Virus record (IMG/VR): IMGVR_UViG_3300025778_000010
Span: 44,357 to 108,356 of that record
Length of the DNA stretch: 64,000 nucleotides
Reading direction: 5' to 3' (one strand)
DNA from: a virus
Below are positions 36,618 through 45,634 of this stretch, one piece after another. The stretch's first letter is position 1; the number at the start of each line of letters is the position of its first letter. The position numbers were made by a program, and so were the translations under genes. A model generated the notes under the pieces. The model was not told the origin of the DNA, did not search any database, and was given only the letters and a program-made list of their open reading frames with translations.

Positions 36618-37492
36618 CCGTGTTTGTCTGATCGGTTTCCGTACCCCGCTGATGGCTTTCCATCTTTCTGTGGTGGGCTATTGTATGTCGAGTTGTATCT
36701 CGCATCTTGCATTACTGAACCCATCACGGGTGCAAAGGATCCTGACCAAAAACTAAACGAACCAATACCTTCTTGCTCATCTTGCTTTGTTTGATCAGAC
36801 TTAGTTAAATCTGGTTCATTTACTGCTATGGCGTCCATGGCTTCCTGTGCATGTTCTTTAGTTGTATAACAACCAATTACTTGTCCAGTTCCCGCCTTTG
36901 TAATGGCATAACCACCTAAACAATCTGGAACATTGTATTCTAATTTAAATCCTACACCACCAGAAATTCTTCCAGCACCTGCAGATTCTTTTTCAATTTT
37001 ATTTTCTTTATTTACAATGGCACGAGACCAAGCATATCCTGCATCCCCGCCCCAAGCATTCCACATAATTTTTCCGTGAGATGGCTTATCCCAATCTTTT
37101 CCTTGCTTATCAACTTCATGACGTGAGAAGAAAGAATACATACGCTTTACTGTATCAAGAGACATTGATCTTCCCGCAACGATATCACTTGCACGTCCCC
37201 AGCCAACTGGTGTACCTGCTCCGTTTGCTAATCCATCTTCTTTCCATTTTAACGCACGACGTGCTGCTGCTTTCATTCCTGCATTTGGCTGGTAACCATC
37301 TGATTTTTTGACGGGAACGCAATTAGGAACAGTCTTGCCATCTTTTTCTTTAGTTCCAGCATATTCGTAGCCATCCCAACATGGGCCTTGACCTTTATCA
37401 ATGCATGATGCACATTTTTCTGTATCTGAAATATAATGATGATCATTACCTAGATCATCACATCCGCAAGTCATGCATTTATTTGTTGACAT
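36602..37492 (-). CDS. head-associated Cys-rich/DUF protein
   Basis: 296 residues. N-terminal zinc region (CMTCGCDDLG, CASCIDKGQGPCWDG) near 5-40. Middle domain: AARRALKWKEDGLANGAG, RASDIVAGRSMSLDTVKRMYSFFSRHE, GKIMWNAWGGDAGYAWS, a domain found next to head proteases and portals in many phages. Residue 250 region SFSFWSGSFAPVMG is similar to the end of the 33528 product. Probable minor capsid or maturation component. Confidence 0.75.
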   Translation of the reverse strand: MSTNKCMTCGCDDLGNDHHYISDTEKCASCIDKGQGPCWDGYEYAGTKEKDGKTVPNCVPVKKSDGYQPNAGMKAAARRALKWKEDGLANGAGTPVGWGRASDIVAGRSMSLDTVKRMYSFFSRHEVDKQGKDWDKPSHGKIMWNAWGGDAGYAWSRAIVNKENKIEKESAGAGRISGGVGFKLEYNVPDCLGGYAITKAGTGQVIGCYTTKEHAQEAMDAIAVNEPDLTKSDQTKQDEQEGIGSFSFWSGSFAPVMGSVMQDARYNSTYNSPPQKDGKPSAGYGNRSDKHGRSNS

Positions 37493-37499
37493 TTTTATC

Positions 37500-37997
37500 C
37501 TATCCTACGTTATAAATTGTTAGATTAGCACTTGGTGATGCTGGTCTTGCTGGATTTGTTCCTGCTGCTGTAGCCAATAATGACATTCCCGCTGCACCTG
37601 ACCACCAGTGAAATTGAATATAATCTCCTGCATTAACAATAATTGGTGATTCAATATTTGCCAATACCTGTGAACCTTGAGCACTTGTAGTTGTAAATGT
37701 AAATGCGGATGAAGGTACATTTACTCCATTTTTAGAAAACCAAGTTGTAATATTGTAATTAGATGCTCCACCAGTAAAGTTAAATTGACCTAAAAAGTTA
37801 AGGTTGTATGTACCTGGAACTTGAAAAGTAATTTTTGTGGCATCAGTATTACTAATTGACATACCTTTTGAAAGATTTGTTGTGTCCCAAGTTATAACGT
37901 TATCTGTTGTTGTACCGCCAGATGACATATTTGTTGAACGTGCAAAGTTTCCGTAATAAAGAATTTGAGCGGGAACTGTTGAAACTTTAATGCTCAT
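37500..37997 (-). CDS. jelly-roll decoration/fibre-like structural protein
   Basis: 165 residues, beta-rich (C1q/TNF-like: PGTYNLNFLGQF, ANIESPIIVNAGDYIQFHWWSG). Likely surface decoration or spike in virion. Near-equal Ala/Ser/Thr composition; starts MSIKVSTVPAQ. Confidence 0.7.
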   Translation of the reverse strand: MSIKVSTVPAQILYYGNFARSTNMSSGGTTTDNVITWDTTNLSKGMSISNTDATKITFQVPGTYNLNFLGQFNFTGGASNYNITTWFSKNGVNVPSSAFTFTTTSAQGSQVLANIESPIIVNAGDYIQFHWWSGAAGMSLLATAAGTNPARPASPSANLTIYNVG

Positions 37998-37998
37998 A

Positions 37999-38286
37999 TT
38001 AAACCTCTGCTGCTAATACTGCGACATTTGGAGTTCCAGATGATGCAATAGCATAAAGTTGATCGGAAGCAAGAAGATCTACTGTGTATGTTTGACCTGC
38101 TAAAAGAGCAAAACCATAAGATGATGTAGTAACTAAAGAAGATCCTAGATATACAGTAATTACTGGATCTAAATTTTGAACAGAAAGTGAAACTCTGCTT
38201 TCATATACAGCTTCATTTGCTGATGGAATACTTACTAATGTTGCTGTAGAAGCATTAAGAGCTACTACTTGGTGTGTTATTGCCAT
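37999..38286 (-). CDS. structural beta protein
   Basis: 95 residues, beta-sandwich: MAITHQVVALNASTATLVSI, then YESRVSLSVQNLD. Small surface protein type; coupled with 37500 gene by 1-nt spacing. Confidence 0.65.
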   Translation of the reverse strand: MAITHQVVALNASTATLVSIPSANEAVYESRVSLSVQNLDPVITVYLGSSLVTTSSYGFALLAGQTYTVDLLASDQLYAIASSGTPNVAVLAAEV

Positions 38287-38785
38287 TTATTTCTCCTTGT
38301 TTTTCTTTATTTGTACTAATTATATCATTAATCTTGCGAGATTTCATTTTATTTGGATTTGCCACTACCTCTGCTGCTGGTAGTGTTCCATTTTTTCTAA
38401 ATCGCATGGTTTCCCATAAAGCGTGTGGGAGCGTATGAATACCGTAATGTGTTCTGTGATGGTTTGTACACAAAACCTCTAGATTTCCTGGACTCTCTAA
38501 CCATTGTTGAAATTCCCCGTCATCTTTAAAATTTAAACCAAAATAAGATTCTATCTTTTTAACATCAGCATTTGGTATTTGTGAGAATTCTACATGGGTA
38601 TGATGCAATTCTGGTTCTCCACCACATAAATCGTCATTAATGACACATCTCCACATACCCGCATCTTTAATTTTCTTTTTAGCAGCGATAAAATACTTGT
38701 AATTTGGATCGTGCTCTCGTGGGTCATGTTCTGGAATATGTGCCAAAATATGTAAAGTCATATTTTGATCGTGTTCATCTGTCAT
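38255..38785 (-). CDS. HNH-type endonuclease
   Basis: 176 residues. CVIND-DLCGG and ELHHTHVEFS, then LEVLCTNHHRTH, contain the HNH beta-beta-alpha metal site (HH near residue 67, CTNHH near residue 112). Position among head genes near terminase suggests a role in DNA packaging/end processing; alternatively homing. Confidence 0.75.
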   Translation of the reverse strand: MTDEHDQNMTLHILAHIPEHDPREHDPNYKYFIAAKKKIKDAGMWRCVINDDLCGGEPELHHTHVEFSQIPNADVKKIESYFGLNFKDDGEFQQWLESPGNLEVLCTNHHRTHYGIHTLPHALWETMRFRKNGTLPAAEVVANPNKMKSRKINDIISTNKEKQGEINGNNTPSSSS

Positions 38786-38809
38786 AATAGTTTAATTATA
38801 CATTGTTTG

Positions 38810-38880
38810 AGCGAATAGCGGGAATTGAACCCGCACATTAACCTTGGCAAGGTTACGCACTACCACTATGCAATATTCGC
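38810..38880 (-). tRNA. tRNA-Gly (GCC)
   Basis: 71 nt. Acceptor GCGAATA/TATTCGC, anticodon loop TTGCCAA with GCC, T-arm GCGGG-TTCAATT-CCCGC. Confidence 0.95.
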
Positions 38881-38887
38881 AAATAGG

Positions 38888-39002
38888 GGCTATATGTGAG
38901 TATTCCAGCACCGAATGACGCTGCCCTATCTCCCCGAACTCTTATACTCGGGTACATGTTTATGTGTAACTATATCCATACTAAGGTGTGTCACATATAG
39001 CC
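38888..39002 (-). ncRNA. structured non-coding RNA between two tRNAs
   Basis: 115 nt closed by a perfect 12-bp inverted repeat (GGCTATATGTGA at 38888-38899, TCACATATAGCC at 38991-39002). Inside, on the minus strand, AGTAT/ATACT extends the stem beyond an 8-nt bulge. Two hairpins follow: CCCGA...TCGGG (near 38934-38953) and CAGC...GCTG (near 38905-38922). No tRNA cloverleaf and no long frame. Lies between tRNA-Gly and tRNA-Gln; may be co-transcribed and processed with them. Confidence 0.65.
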
Positions 39003-39005
39003 TTG

Positions 39006-39076
39006 CTCTCAGACCTGGACTCGAACCAAGATACTTGCCTCCAAAGGGCAATGTCCTACCATTAGACGATCTGAGA
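39006..39076 (-). tRNA. tRNA-Gln (TTG)
   Basis: 71 nt. Acceptor TCTCAGA/TCTGAGA, D-arm GTC-TAATGGTAG-GAC, anticodon loop CTTTGGA with TTG, T-arm CTTGG-TTCGAGT-CCAGG. Confidence 0.92.
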
Positions 39077-39083
39077 AAAGTTA

Positions 39084-39671
39084 TTACCTCTTAGAAGTTT
39101 TTACCTTTTTTGCCTTTGTTATTTTTGTTGTAGAAGGAAATGAAAACGTATTTATAATGTTTTTAGGAATACCAGCTGAAAAATCAGGTAACAAGAACCC
39201 AGAAGGGGTTGGGGTTGGAGTATGCGTAACAGCAAAACCTGTTGGTTCAGTTGCAATCACATTTGAAGCTGTTGTAGCACTATTATCAGGAAGAACAACT
39301 GGAATTGATTGTGATGTCGTATTAATTGGAACAACATTGTTTTGAACAACTGGTGTAATCAAATTATTTACAACAGGAGTTACAATTTCAACTAAAGTTT
39401 GCTGAACAATTGTTGGTGAAATTGCTGGTGTTGGTTGCTGAACAATTGCTGGTGTTTCAACTGATACAGCAGGAACAGGCCTTCCATCAGCTGGAGGAAT
39501 AATAAAAGTTGGTGAAACTGAAGATGAAGCAGGTGGCAAAGTATATCCGTATTGAGCTGCGTTTGCTGCTGCTCTTGCTGCTACTTCTGCGGGGCTATCT
39601 GCTAATGCCGATGAAGTTGAATAAAATAATGATAATACGACAATTGGAAAGATCAATTTCTTGAGCTTCAT
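39084..39671 (-). CDS. secreted Pro/Thr/Val-rich protein
   Basis: 195 residues. Signal peptide MKLKKLIFPIVVLSLFYSTSSALA, then disordered Pro/Thr/Val repeats (PTPAISPTIVQQT, TPVVNNLITPVVQN) and a Lys-rich end (KITKAKKVKTSKR). Exported, may sit in the cell wall. Unrecognised. Confidence 0.65.
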   Translation of the reverse strand: MKLKKLIFPIVVLSLFYSTSSALADSPAEVAARAAANAAQYGYTLPPASSSVSPTFIIPPADGRPVPAVSVETPAIVQQPTPAISPTIVQQTLVEIVTPVVNNLITPVVQNNVVPINTTSQSIPVVLPDNSATTASNVIATEPTGFAVTHTPTPTPSGFLLPDFSAGIPKNIINTFSFPSTTKITKAKKVKTSKR

Positions 39672-39694
39672 TGTTTATCCTTTGTTAGTAGTTG

Positions 39695-39934
39695 TTAGTA
39701 TGATTTGCCAATTAGGCGATTTTCTTGAATTTTTTCCCGCTCATCAATTGTTTCATAAGCAAACTTTGATAAAGCAGATTCATTTTTAGCATAGTGATGA
39801 CCGCAAAACATAAGTTCTCCCGTCACACCCTTTACAATAACCAAAGCAGAAGCACTGCATTGATCACATCTATCATTAAGAGTAAGAATATATTCTTTTT
39901 TATCTTCTAAAACTTCTTCTTTAGTCATTATCAT
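39695..39934 (-). CDS. DUF7455-like actinobacterial protein
   Basis: 79 residues. DRCDQCSASALVIVKGVTGELMFCGHHY matches the short DUF7455 protein of Actinobacteria (DRCDxCGAxA, LLFCGHH), a zinc-binding domain. Function unknown. Either ATG (39934 or 39928) is possible. Confidence 0.85.
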   Translation of the reverse strand: MIMTKEEVLEDKKEYILTLNDRCDQCSASALVIVKGVTGELMFCGHHYAKNESALSKFAYETIDEREKIQENRLIGKSY

Positions 39935-39968
39935 AAGTATATCTCTTTCTCTAATTAGTTAATAATCG

Positions 39969-40041
39969 CTGCCCCAAGTGGACTCGAACCAATAACCTGC
40001 CGATTAACAGTCGGCTGCTCTGCCAATTGAGCTATGGGGCA
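39969..40041 (-). tRNA. tRNA-Asn (GTT)
   Basis: 73 nt. Acceptor TGCCCCA/TGGGGCA, anticodon stem GCCGA/TCGGC with loop CTGTTAA (GTT). T-stem has one mismatch (ATTGG/CCACT). Confidence 0.93.
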
Positions 40042-40047
40042 ATAGCG

Positions 40048-40335
40048 TTATTTTACATTACCAAATGGGTTTTTGTCAACCATCTTTAGTAAATCTTCTG
40101 GAGTATCAATCATGCGTCTTTGTGCTTCAAATTTACCAAGCTCAACCATTTCTTGAGCAATTGTAAACATCATGTCAACTAAACCAGCGGCGTAACGTTG
40201 GTCTTTAAGGTCAACACTTTCAATTTCTTTTCGCATGTTGATTGATGATTGTGTAAAATAATCACACAATGATGTTAAAGATATATAAATATCTTTTTCG
40301 TCTTCTATTGTTTTAATTGTTCCGTTTGCTATCAT
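40048..40335 (-). CDS. helical hypothetical protein
   Basis: 95 residues, helical with MVDKNPFGNV end. Immediately after terminase; unrecognised. Confidence 0.65.
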   Translation of the reverse strand: MIANGTIKTIEDEKDIYISLTSLCDYFTQSSINMRKEIESVDLKDQRYAAGLVDMMFTIAQEMVELGKFEAQRRMIDTPEDLLKMVDKNPFGNVK

Positions 40336-40347
40336 GTCTGTATTCTA

Positions 40348-42195
40348 TCAAAGTATTCTAAAGCTGTCAATACGCATTCGCTCATCATCTTCATCTTCTT
40401 CAATATTCATAAACTCTCTTAAGTTAGCTGGAATAGACTTTCTTTCTGGCATCTTAATTGTATGCTTAAGTCTTTCATCAGACTCTTTTCTTAATTGCTC
40501 TAACTCGTTTGCAAAAACTCCATCATAAGAATAAATTTCTACTTCCCTATCAAGATCAGGGGGAGTTAAAGCAATAGCGTTATAAATAGACCCACATACT
40601 GCATCTGAAAGGTCTTTTGATCCTTTTCTAGGGTGATCTACTTTGTCTTTAACAATTCTTAATTGTAATAACTCATCAACAAGCAATTGAATTCTTGGCC
40701 CGTGTAATCTTTCTTCAGTTAAAGTAAGAGACATATCTTCATAATGTTTTTTGGCTACTGAAAGAATTTCTGTTTTAATCCCGTGTACACCGAGTTGTTG
40801 CATCATGTCGTGTGAGTTCCATCGGTCAAATGTAACAAGTTTAAGATTAAACCCACGTTCTCTGACGCTTGTAATGTAGTCTTTAACTTCTGTAAAATCA
40901 ACAGATTTTGATGCGGTAGGTGTCCAATATCTTACTGCATCTACTACAACTCTAGGTGCTGCTTCCTTATATTGCTCACCAATTTTCATTGTTACCCAGC
41001 CTTCCACGTGAGCTAATGATACTGCACAGTGGTCATGTTTTTGTGCCAAGTCAACGTGCATAAAATATGTACGATCTGGGTTTGGCTTAAAATCATCATC
41101 AAATCTTCCATATGAATCTACATTTAATTTAGGATTACTAAATGCTTTTTCAATTACTGCACGATTTTTAAAGAATGCATCTGTTGCATCTGGAGGCATA
41201 CATGCAAAACGAGATAATGCATCTGTTGGGTCTGTGTAAAAATCAATTGTAAAATCTTCAATTTTACGTGTTGGATTTACGTCCCAAGTAGGTCTTTTTA
41301 ATGCAAATACTCTTGGTACTTTGTATGAAATAATATGATCTTCTTCCCACTCAATTTCAAATTCATTACCTTCAGTGCCGTCTGGCAGTTCTGGATCTAC
41401 TTTAAATCTACTATGTCTAAGAACAACTTCTTTTTCAGCAACAACTTCATTATATCTTTGTTGAATATAATCGTTTTTAAATCTTGGGAATGAAAGTAAA
41501 ATTACTTTACCAAAATCTGGAAAACGTGAGTTGACTGATGCACGATACATCTTGTAAATTGATGATGCAGTTTTAGCTTGATCATGCCCAGAGGTTGATT
41601 CAAGTTCAAAACCTGAGATCTCATCAAGAATAACTACAAGTACGTTATAACCTTCCCAAGCTTCTCTTTCTGAGTGGCCTGAGTGAACTGTTACACCTTT
41701 ATCAAATTCAACCATATTGGCTTTAGCAACATATCTTCCTTGAAACCAAGGTGACTTTTCAATACGTTGGTTAAAACCTTTAAAGAAAACTCGATTAGCT
41801 TGAATAGCGTTAATAGCAATATTGATAATATCAATTGCATCCCCTGGAGGTTTTCCAAAATATGCTGCTGGATCTTGTAAGCATAAAAGAAGATATACCA
41901 TGTAAGCACAAGCAATTGTAGAGGTATAATCTTTTCCAGAGCCTTTACCTAATTGCAAAATAACTTCATTACATGTTTGTTTAAATATCTTGTTACCCTC
42001 ATCTTCTCCGTAGATTTTGATGAGTGTTTCTTTTTTATAAATTTGAGTTGATGCACGGATCATCGTGTATTGATTTTCTGATAAAGGTGGCAATCCAAGA
42101 TACGCTTTATCTGTAACAAATTGTTCTAGTGTTACTGGAGTTTCTGAAAATTCATCCCCACTTAATGCATCTAAGAATACGTTAAAGTCACTCAT
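40348..42195 (-). CDS. terL: terminase large subunit
   Basis: 615 residues. ATPase N-terminal half: adenine/Walker A EVILQLGKGSGKDY (82-90), Walker B LVVILDEISGFE (Asp191-Glu192). C-terminal RNase-H-like nuclease: YFMHVDLAQKHDHCAVSLAHVE near residue 375 with Asp, and later DLSDAVCGSIYNAI as the third acidic site. It packages DNA through the portal and cuts genome units. Next to the small-subunit gene with 8-nt overlap. Sequence class not assigned. Confidence 0.93.
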   Translation of the reverse strand: MSDFNVFLDALSGDEFSETPVTLEQFVTDKAYLGLPPLSENQYTMIRASTQIYKKETLIKIYGEDEGNKIFKQTCNEVILQLGKGSGKDYTSTIACAYMVYLLLCLQDPAAYFGKPPGDAIDIINIAINAIQANRVFFKGFNQRIEKSPWFQGRYVAKANMVEFDKGVTVHSGHSEREAWEGYNVLVVILDEISGFELESTSGHDQAKTASSIYKMYRASVNSRFPDFGKVILLSFPRFKNDYIQQRYNEVVAEKEVVLRHSRFKVDPELPDGTEGNEFEIEWEEDHIISYKVPRVFALKRPTWDVNPTRKIEDFTIDFYTDPTDALSRFACMPPDATDAFFKNRAVIEKAFSNPKLNVDSYGRFDDDFKPNPDRTYFMHVDLAQKHDHCAVSLAHVEGWVTMKIGEQYKEAAPRVVVDAVRYWTPTASKSVDFTEVKDYITSVRERGFNLKLVTFDRWNSHDMMQQLGVHGIKTEILSVAKKHYEDMSLTLTEERLHGPRIQLLVDELLQLRIVKDKVDHPRKGSKDLSDAVCGSIYNAIALTPPDLDREVEIYSYDGVFANELEQLRKESDERLKHTIKMPERKSIPANLREFMNIEEDEDDERMRIDSFRIL

Positions 42196-42715
42196 TTACA
42201 ATTACAGCCTCAACTTGGCCAGTAACTTGAGATAGCCTTCTTGATACTTCCCACTTACAATGATCACAATTTGCTGTAACTTCTTTAAGAATCCCGACCA
42301 AAACTTCTTGTTTACGCTCTGATTCTAAAAGTTGATCCGTCATATCATTATTTTCAAGAACGCCAGCTTTGTTAAGCATTTCAATACGCTTTGCTTCAAT
42401 ATCAGCAATTAGCTTTAAAGATTGTGCTTTAACATTAAGTGCATCTTGCATGTCTGCTTGCTCTACTGTACGCCAAGCTTCTTTGATAAGCATGCTGTAA
42501 TGCTCATCTGCTCCCGCTAAAGCTTCTTTGGCTCTAGATTTAATTGCTGTATTGTCGTGCACTAAATCTTTCCAAGTATTAATATGTGCTTCAACCTGAA
42601 CACGTGTTAAATCTAAACTACGTGCGATTTGGGCGGAAGTATTACCTTTTAGTAATTCTTCAACCACCTTGTTCATTTGATCAAATTTTCCTGCAACTTC
42701 TAATTCATTATCCAT
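42188..42715 (-). CDS. terminase small subunit-like DNA-binding protein
   Basis: 175 residues. HTH: LLKGNTSAQIARSLDLTRVQVEAHINTWK at 17-46, then a helical oligomerisation region and a Cys pair (NCDHC). Position upstream of and overlapping the large subunit supports a small subunit that recognises the packaging site. Confidence 0.8.
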   Translation of the reverse strand: MDNELEVAGKFDQMNKVVEELLKGNTSAQIARSLDLTRVQVEAHINTWKDLVHDNTAIKSRAKEALAGADEHYSMLIKEAWRTVEQADMQDALNVKAQSLKLIADIEAKRIEMLNKAGVLENNDMTDQLLESERKQEVLVGILKEVTANCDHCKWEVSRRLSQVTGQVEAVIVNE

Positions 42716-42887
42716 TGTCTGTTTTATAAAACCCTGATCCTTTAAATTGAATGCCTGCAGGAGAATAAACCCTAGTCATTTTATAGCCACAACTTGAACA
42801 TGGGGGTACGTTTTCAGGTTCATTAAAGCCTCTGACTACATCTAGGCTTTCATCACATTCAATGCATGCATATTCATAAGTTGGCAT
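42708..42887 (-). CDS. FmdB-type zinc-ribbon protein
   Basis: 59 residues: MPTYEYACIECDESLDVV and CSSCGYKMTRVYSPAG form the FmdB-type CxxC-CxxC ribbon with the SPAG turn. Overlaps the terminase small-subunit start by 8 nt (ATGGATAA). Could assist DNA binding; function of the family uncertain. Confidence 0.85.
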   Translation of the reverse strand: MPTYEYACIECDESLDVVRGFNEPENVPPCSSCGYKMTRVYSPAGIQFKGSGFYKTDNG

Positions 42888-42908
42888 ACTTAATTATACC
42901 TCTTTATA

Positions 42909-43235
42909 TTACTTCTTGTCAATTGCAATTTTAAGTAAGATTAAATAACCAATCAAATCATCAATGTCGTTATCTCCAGCAAAACCTTGATTATTTTTTA
43001 CACGATTTAATTTATCATCAATTCTTACTTTCAACTGTTCAATATTGTCAGATTGTGCAAATATTCTGTTTGGCGATAAAGCTGAATCTCCATATGAAAT
43101 GTTTTTTTCTATAAGAAGTTGTGCAATTTCGTGGCAAGCATCCCAAATTCTTTTGCCAGAAGGGGCACTGGTTGAGTGTAAATATAAATCATTACAACTA
43201 AATTGTCTAACATCTTGAAATACTGGTTTAAGCAT
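42909..43235 (-). CDS. DUF1599-like nucleotide-associated protein
   Basis: 108 residues from ATG 43235 (TAATG coupling). LLIEKNISYGDSALSPNRIF, LKVRIDDKLNRVKN and DIDDLIGYLILLKIA fit the nucleotide-modification-associated DUF1599 pattern (Y-G-D-S, R-x-D-K-x-x-R, D-x-x-D-L). Possible nucleotide-metabolism role. Confidence 0.75.
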   Translation of the reverse strand: MLKPVFQDVRQFSCNDLYLHSTSAPSGKRIWDACHEIAQLLIEKNISYGDSALSPNRIFAQSDNIEQLKVRIDDKLNRVKNNQGFAGDNDIDDLIGYLILLKIAIDKK

Positions 43236-44239
43236 TACATTAACCTTTCTGACCAAGTTTTAGGAGTTTTTTCTGTAACAAACTCAAGTGGCAAATGATA
43301 ATCAAATGGCTTTGTACCCTTTATTTTAATCCATTCTACCAATTCTGTCAAGCCCTCATCAAGAGTTTTAGATGTTTTATAATTTAATAATTGTCTTGCT
43401 TTATCTGCAGAACAATTAGCATGTTTTACTTCTTGGGGTCTGCCTGGCATATACTTAATATTAAGATCAAATCCAATAATTTTAGCTAATTTTTGAGCCA
43501 ATTCATTGATTGTAATAAATTCTTCGTCTGGTCCAATATTAACAACTTGACCATCAACTACATCTGATTCACATGCAATCATTAATGGATTTGCTACATC
43601 TTCCCAAAAAGAAAAACAACGCATTTGATTTCCATCTCCATAAACTATAGGCTGTTCACCTTTAAGCATACGGTTAATCATAATTGATGCTACATTTCTA
43701 AATGGGTCGTCATATTTTTGACGTGGGCCAATAATATTATGAGGAACAAGAATAACATATTTCATTCCGTGTGTTTCACAAATGTTTTTAATTAAAAGCT
43801 CTGCCCCATATTTTGCAATGCCGTAAGGATCTTGAGGTTTTGGAATCATGTCTTCTTTAAATGGAACTGTATCTTGTGTGCCGTATCTAGCCATTGATGA
43901 CATATGAACAAATTTTTTAACCCCGCCCCTAATAGATGCTGAAAGAGCAACTGTTGTAATGTGTGAGGTGTTGCGAGTTACAAGTGCAGGACTAAACACT
44001 GATAAGCCTTCGTAAGCAGTGCATGCTGTATGAACAACTAAATCTATTCCTTTAAAATGTTCTTTAACGGAATCAAAATCTCCAAGATCTTTTGAATAAA
44101 ATTCAACACCAGTGGGTACATTTTCATAATAACCGCCAATTAAATTATCAATACCAACCACAGAATGTCCACGTTTTAAAAACTCATCAGCCAAATGGCT
44201 ACCCATAAATCCAGCAACGCCTGTGATTAAAACCTTCAT
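43235..44239 (-). CDS. NAD-dependent sugar epimerase (extended SDR)
   Basis: 334 residues. GVAGFMGSHLADEF (GxxGxxG, NAD), DLGDF, SSMARYG, and YGIAK (Tyr-x3-Lys catalytic, near residue 147), GRPQEVKHA at end. UDP-galactose/glucose-type 4-epimerase or dehydratase-like. Supplies activated sugars for the co-encoded glycosyltransferases. Operon with 44241. Confidence 0.88.
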   Translation of the reverse strand: MKVLITGVAGFMGSHLADEFLKRGHSVVGIDNLIGGYYENVPTGVEFYSKDLGDFDSVKEHFKGIDLVVHTACTAYEGLSVFSPALVTRNTSHITTVALSASIRGGVKKFVHMSSMARYGTQDTVPFKEDMIPKPQDPYGIAKYGAELLIKNICETHGMKYVILVPHNIIGPRQKYDDPFRNVASIMINRMLKGEQPIVYGDGNQMRCFSFWEDVANPLMIACESDVVDGQVVNIGPDEEFITINELAQKLAKIIGFDLNIKYMPGRPQEVKHANCSADKARQLLNYKTSKTLDEGLTELVEWIKIKGTKPFDYHLPLEFVTEKTPKTWSERLM

Positions 44240-44240
44240 G

Positions 44241-44894
44241 TTATCCTCTTAACCATTCATTTTCACGTCTTCTTGTAAGATCCCAGCCTTTAACTGTATA
44301 ATCGCCTGATCTTTTCTTTTCTCTGTAATATTCTCCATTTTTATTAAATGTTTCATGATTTCTATTCATTAATTTTGCATCGCTTTTAATTGTTTGTGAG
44401 CCACCGTGATCATCAACTTGTATTCCTGGACAAATAATACTGTCAGATAATCCTGATAATACCATCCTGTCATCATAATCGTTATCTTCAAAATAGGCTG
44501 GATAAATATATTCATCAAACAAACCAACTTTTGCCACTATGTTTTCTCCAATAGAAAAACAACTATAGTGTGCGTTGCTTTTTACAAACTTATTGGGGGA
44601 ACTAAACGAATGCATCTTTTCTAATTCACCAGATCTAAAACTTGTATCTGCAGAAGAAATAAGCCAATAAGGAACATGGGGGTAAAGCTTGATGCCTAAA
44701 TTCCATGAGCCTGCTATCCCTTGATTTGAAGGAAGATTTAAAACTCTAAAGTTTAAATCAAATCTTTTAGGAACGTATTCTTCAATTCCATTATTAATAA
44801 TTAATATCTCATTAATTGGATAATCAATTTCTTCAAGAGATTCATCAAGCAAATCATATCTGTTTAAAACAGGAATAATTAATACTGGTACCAC
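44241..44894 (-). CDS. glycosyltransferase family 2 (GT-A)
   Basis: 217 residues, GTG start 1 nt into the upstream stop (TAGTG). VLIIPVLNRYDLLDESLEEI, then NNG and NQGIAGSWNLGI, SSADTSF (DxD-like), YFEDNDYDDRM are GT2 elements. It transfers a sugar to an unknown acceptor. Confidence 0.85.
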   Translation of the reverse strand: MVPVLIIPVLNRYDLLDESLEEIDYPINEILIINNGIEEYVPKRFDLNFRVLNLPSNQGIAGSWNLGIKLYPHVPYWLISSADTSFRSGELEKMHSFSSPNKFVKSNAHYSCFSIGENIVAKVGLFDEYIYPAYFEDNDYDDRMVLSGLSDSIICPGIQVDDHGGSQTIKSDAKLMNRNHETFNKNGEYYREKKRSGDYTVKGWDLTRRRENEWLRG

Positions 44895-45067
44895 TACTTA
44901 GTCCACTTTCTAGGTTTCTTAATCAATTCAAATCTTTCTAAAGCCCGCTGAATTGTCATATGAGAGCATTTTGCTTCCATAGCCATATCCAAAACACTTT
45001 TCTTTTCAACTACGTATCTTTTGTATACCCAGTCTTTATTTTCCCAAGGTTTAAAATTTTTAGCCAT
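44894..45067 (-). CDS. small HTH DNA-binding protein
   Basis: 57 residues (MAKNFKPWENKDWVYKRYVV), HTH: SVLDMAMEAKCSHMTIQRALERF, homeodomain-like resolvase type. Coupled to the GT2 gene by TAGTG. May regulate the operon. Confidence 0.7.
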   Translation of the reverse strand: MAKNFKPWENKDWVYKRYVVEKKSVLDMAMEAKCSHMTIQRALERFELIKKPRKWTK

Positions 45068-45076
45068 TATACCTCC

Positions 45077-45634
45077 TCACACGATTTCGTTGATTGCATA
45101 CCAGGCGATCCCCGCAGCATCTGCAACATTGTCGGATTCAGTCTGGATGCCAAGCGTTCGCACAAAATCAATAGTACGCTGTTTTCTGCGTTCTCTGATT
45201 TTTCCTTTGATCCAGTTGTCGGATTTGTTTGGAAATTCAAGTTTGATAGCCTCTTTTTCAGCCTTAGTGTAGTTCTTGTTTCCAAGATATGATTGCCAAG
45301 TTATTGGATGAACTTCAACAACTTCCATATTATCACTAAGTAACTCTCCCATTATAGCACCAAATACGTAAGCCATCTTCATTCCCGTTGCTACGGATTT
45401 GACTGAAATAGCTGCTTCAATTACAACAAAATCTGCATCAAGTTCTTTTTTAAAAGATTTAATTTTTCTTTTGGCATCAAGAATTCTTTCGTATACGTCT
45501 GAGCCTTCAAAATTAATTTCTCCCCATTTAACAGCTTTATCATGATGCATAAGGCAAAATGCAAGACTATTTGTACTTGCATCAATACCCAATACTTTGT
45601 TAGATTTTGGTTTAACTAATTTTGCCAGAGACAC
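45077..45634 (-). CDS. RuvC-like Holliday junction resolvase
   Basis: 185 residues. GIDASTNSLAFCL (Asp18), VVIEAA (Glu ~72), NVADAAGIAWYA (last Asp pair) form the RNase-H-type catalytic carboxylates. It resolves branched DNA before packaging. Zinc-protein gene overlaps its start. Confidence 0.9.
   Translation of the reverse strand: MSLAKLVKPKSNKVLGIDASTNSLAFCLMHHDKAVKWGEINFEGSDVYERILDAKRKIKSFKKELDADFVVIEAAISVKSVATGMKMAYVFGAIMGELLSDNMEVVEVHPITWQSYLGNKNYTKAEKEAIKLEFPNKSDNWIKGKIRERRKQRTIDFVRTLGIQTESDNVADAAGIAWYAINEIV

Noticed and set aside
38255-38785. Toxin-type HNH nuclease
   Set aside because: No immunity gene, embedded in head/packaging genes; phage packaging or homing HNH is more likely.
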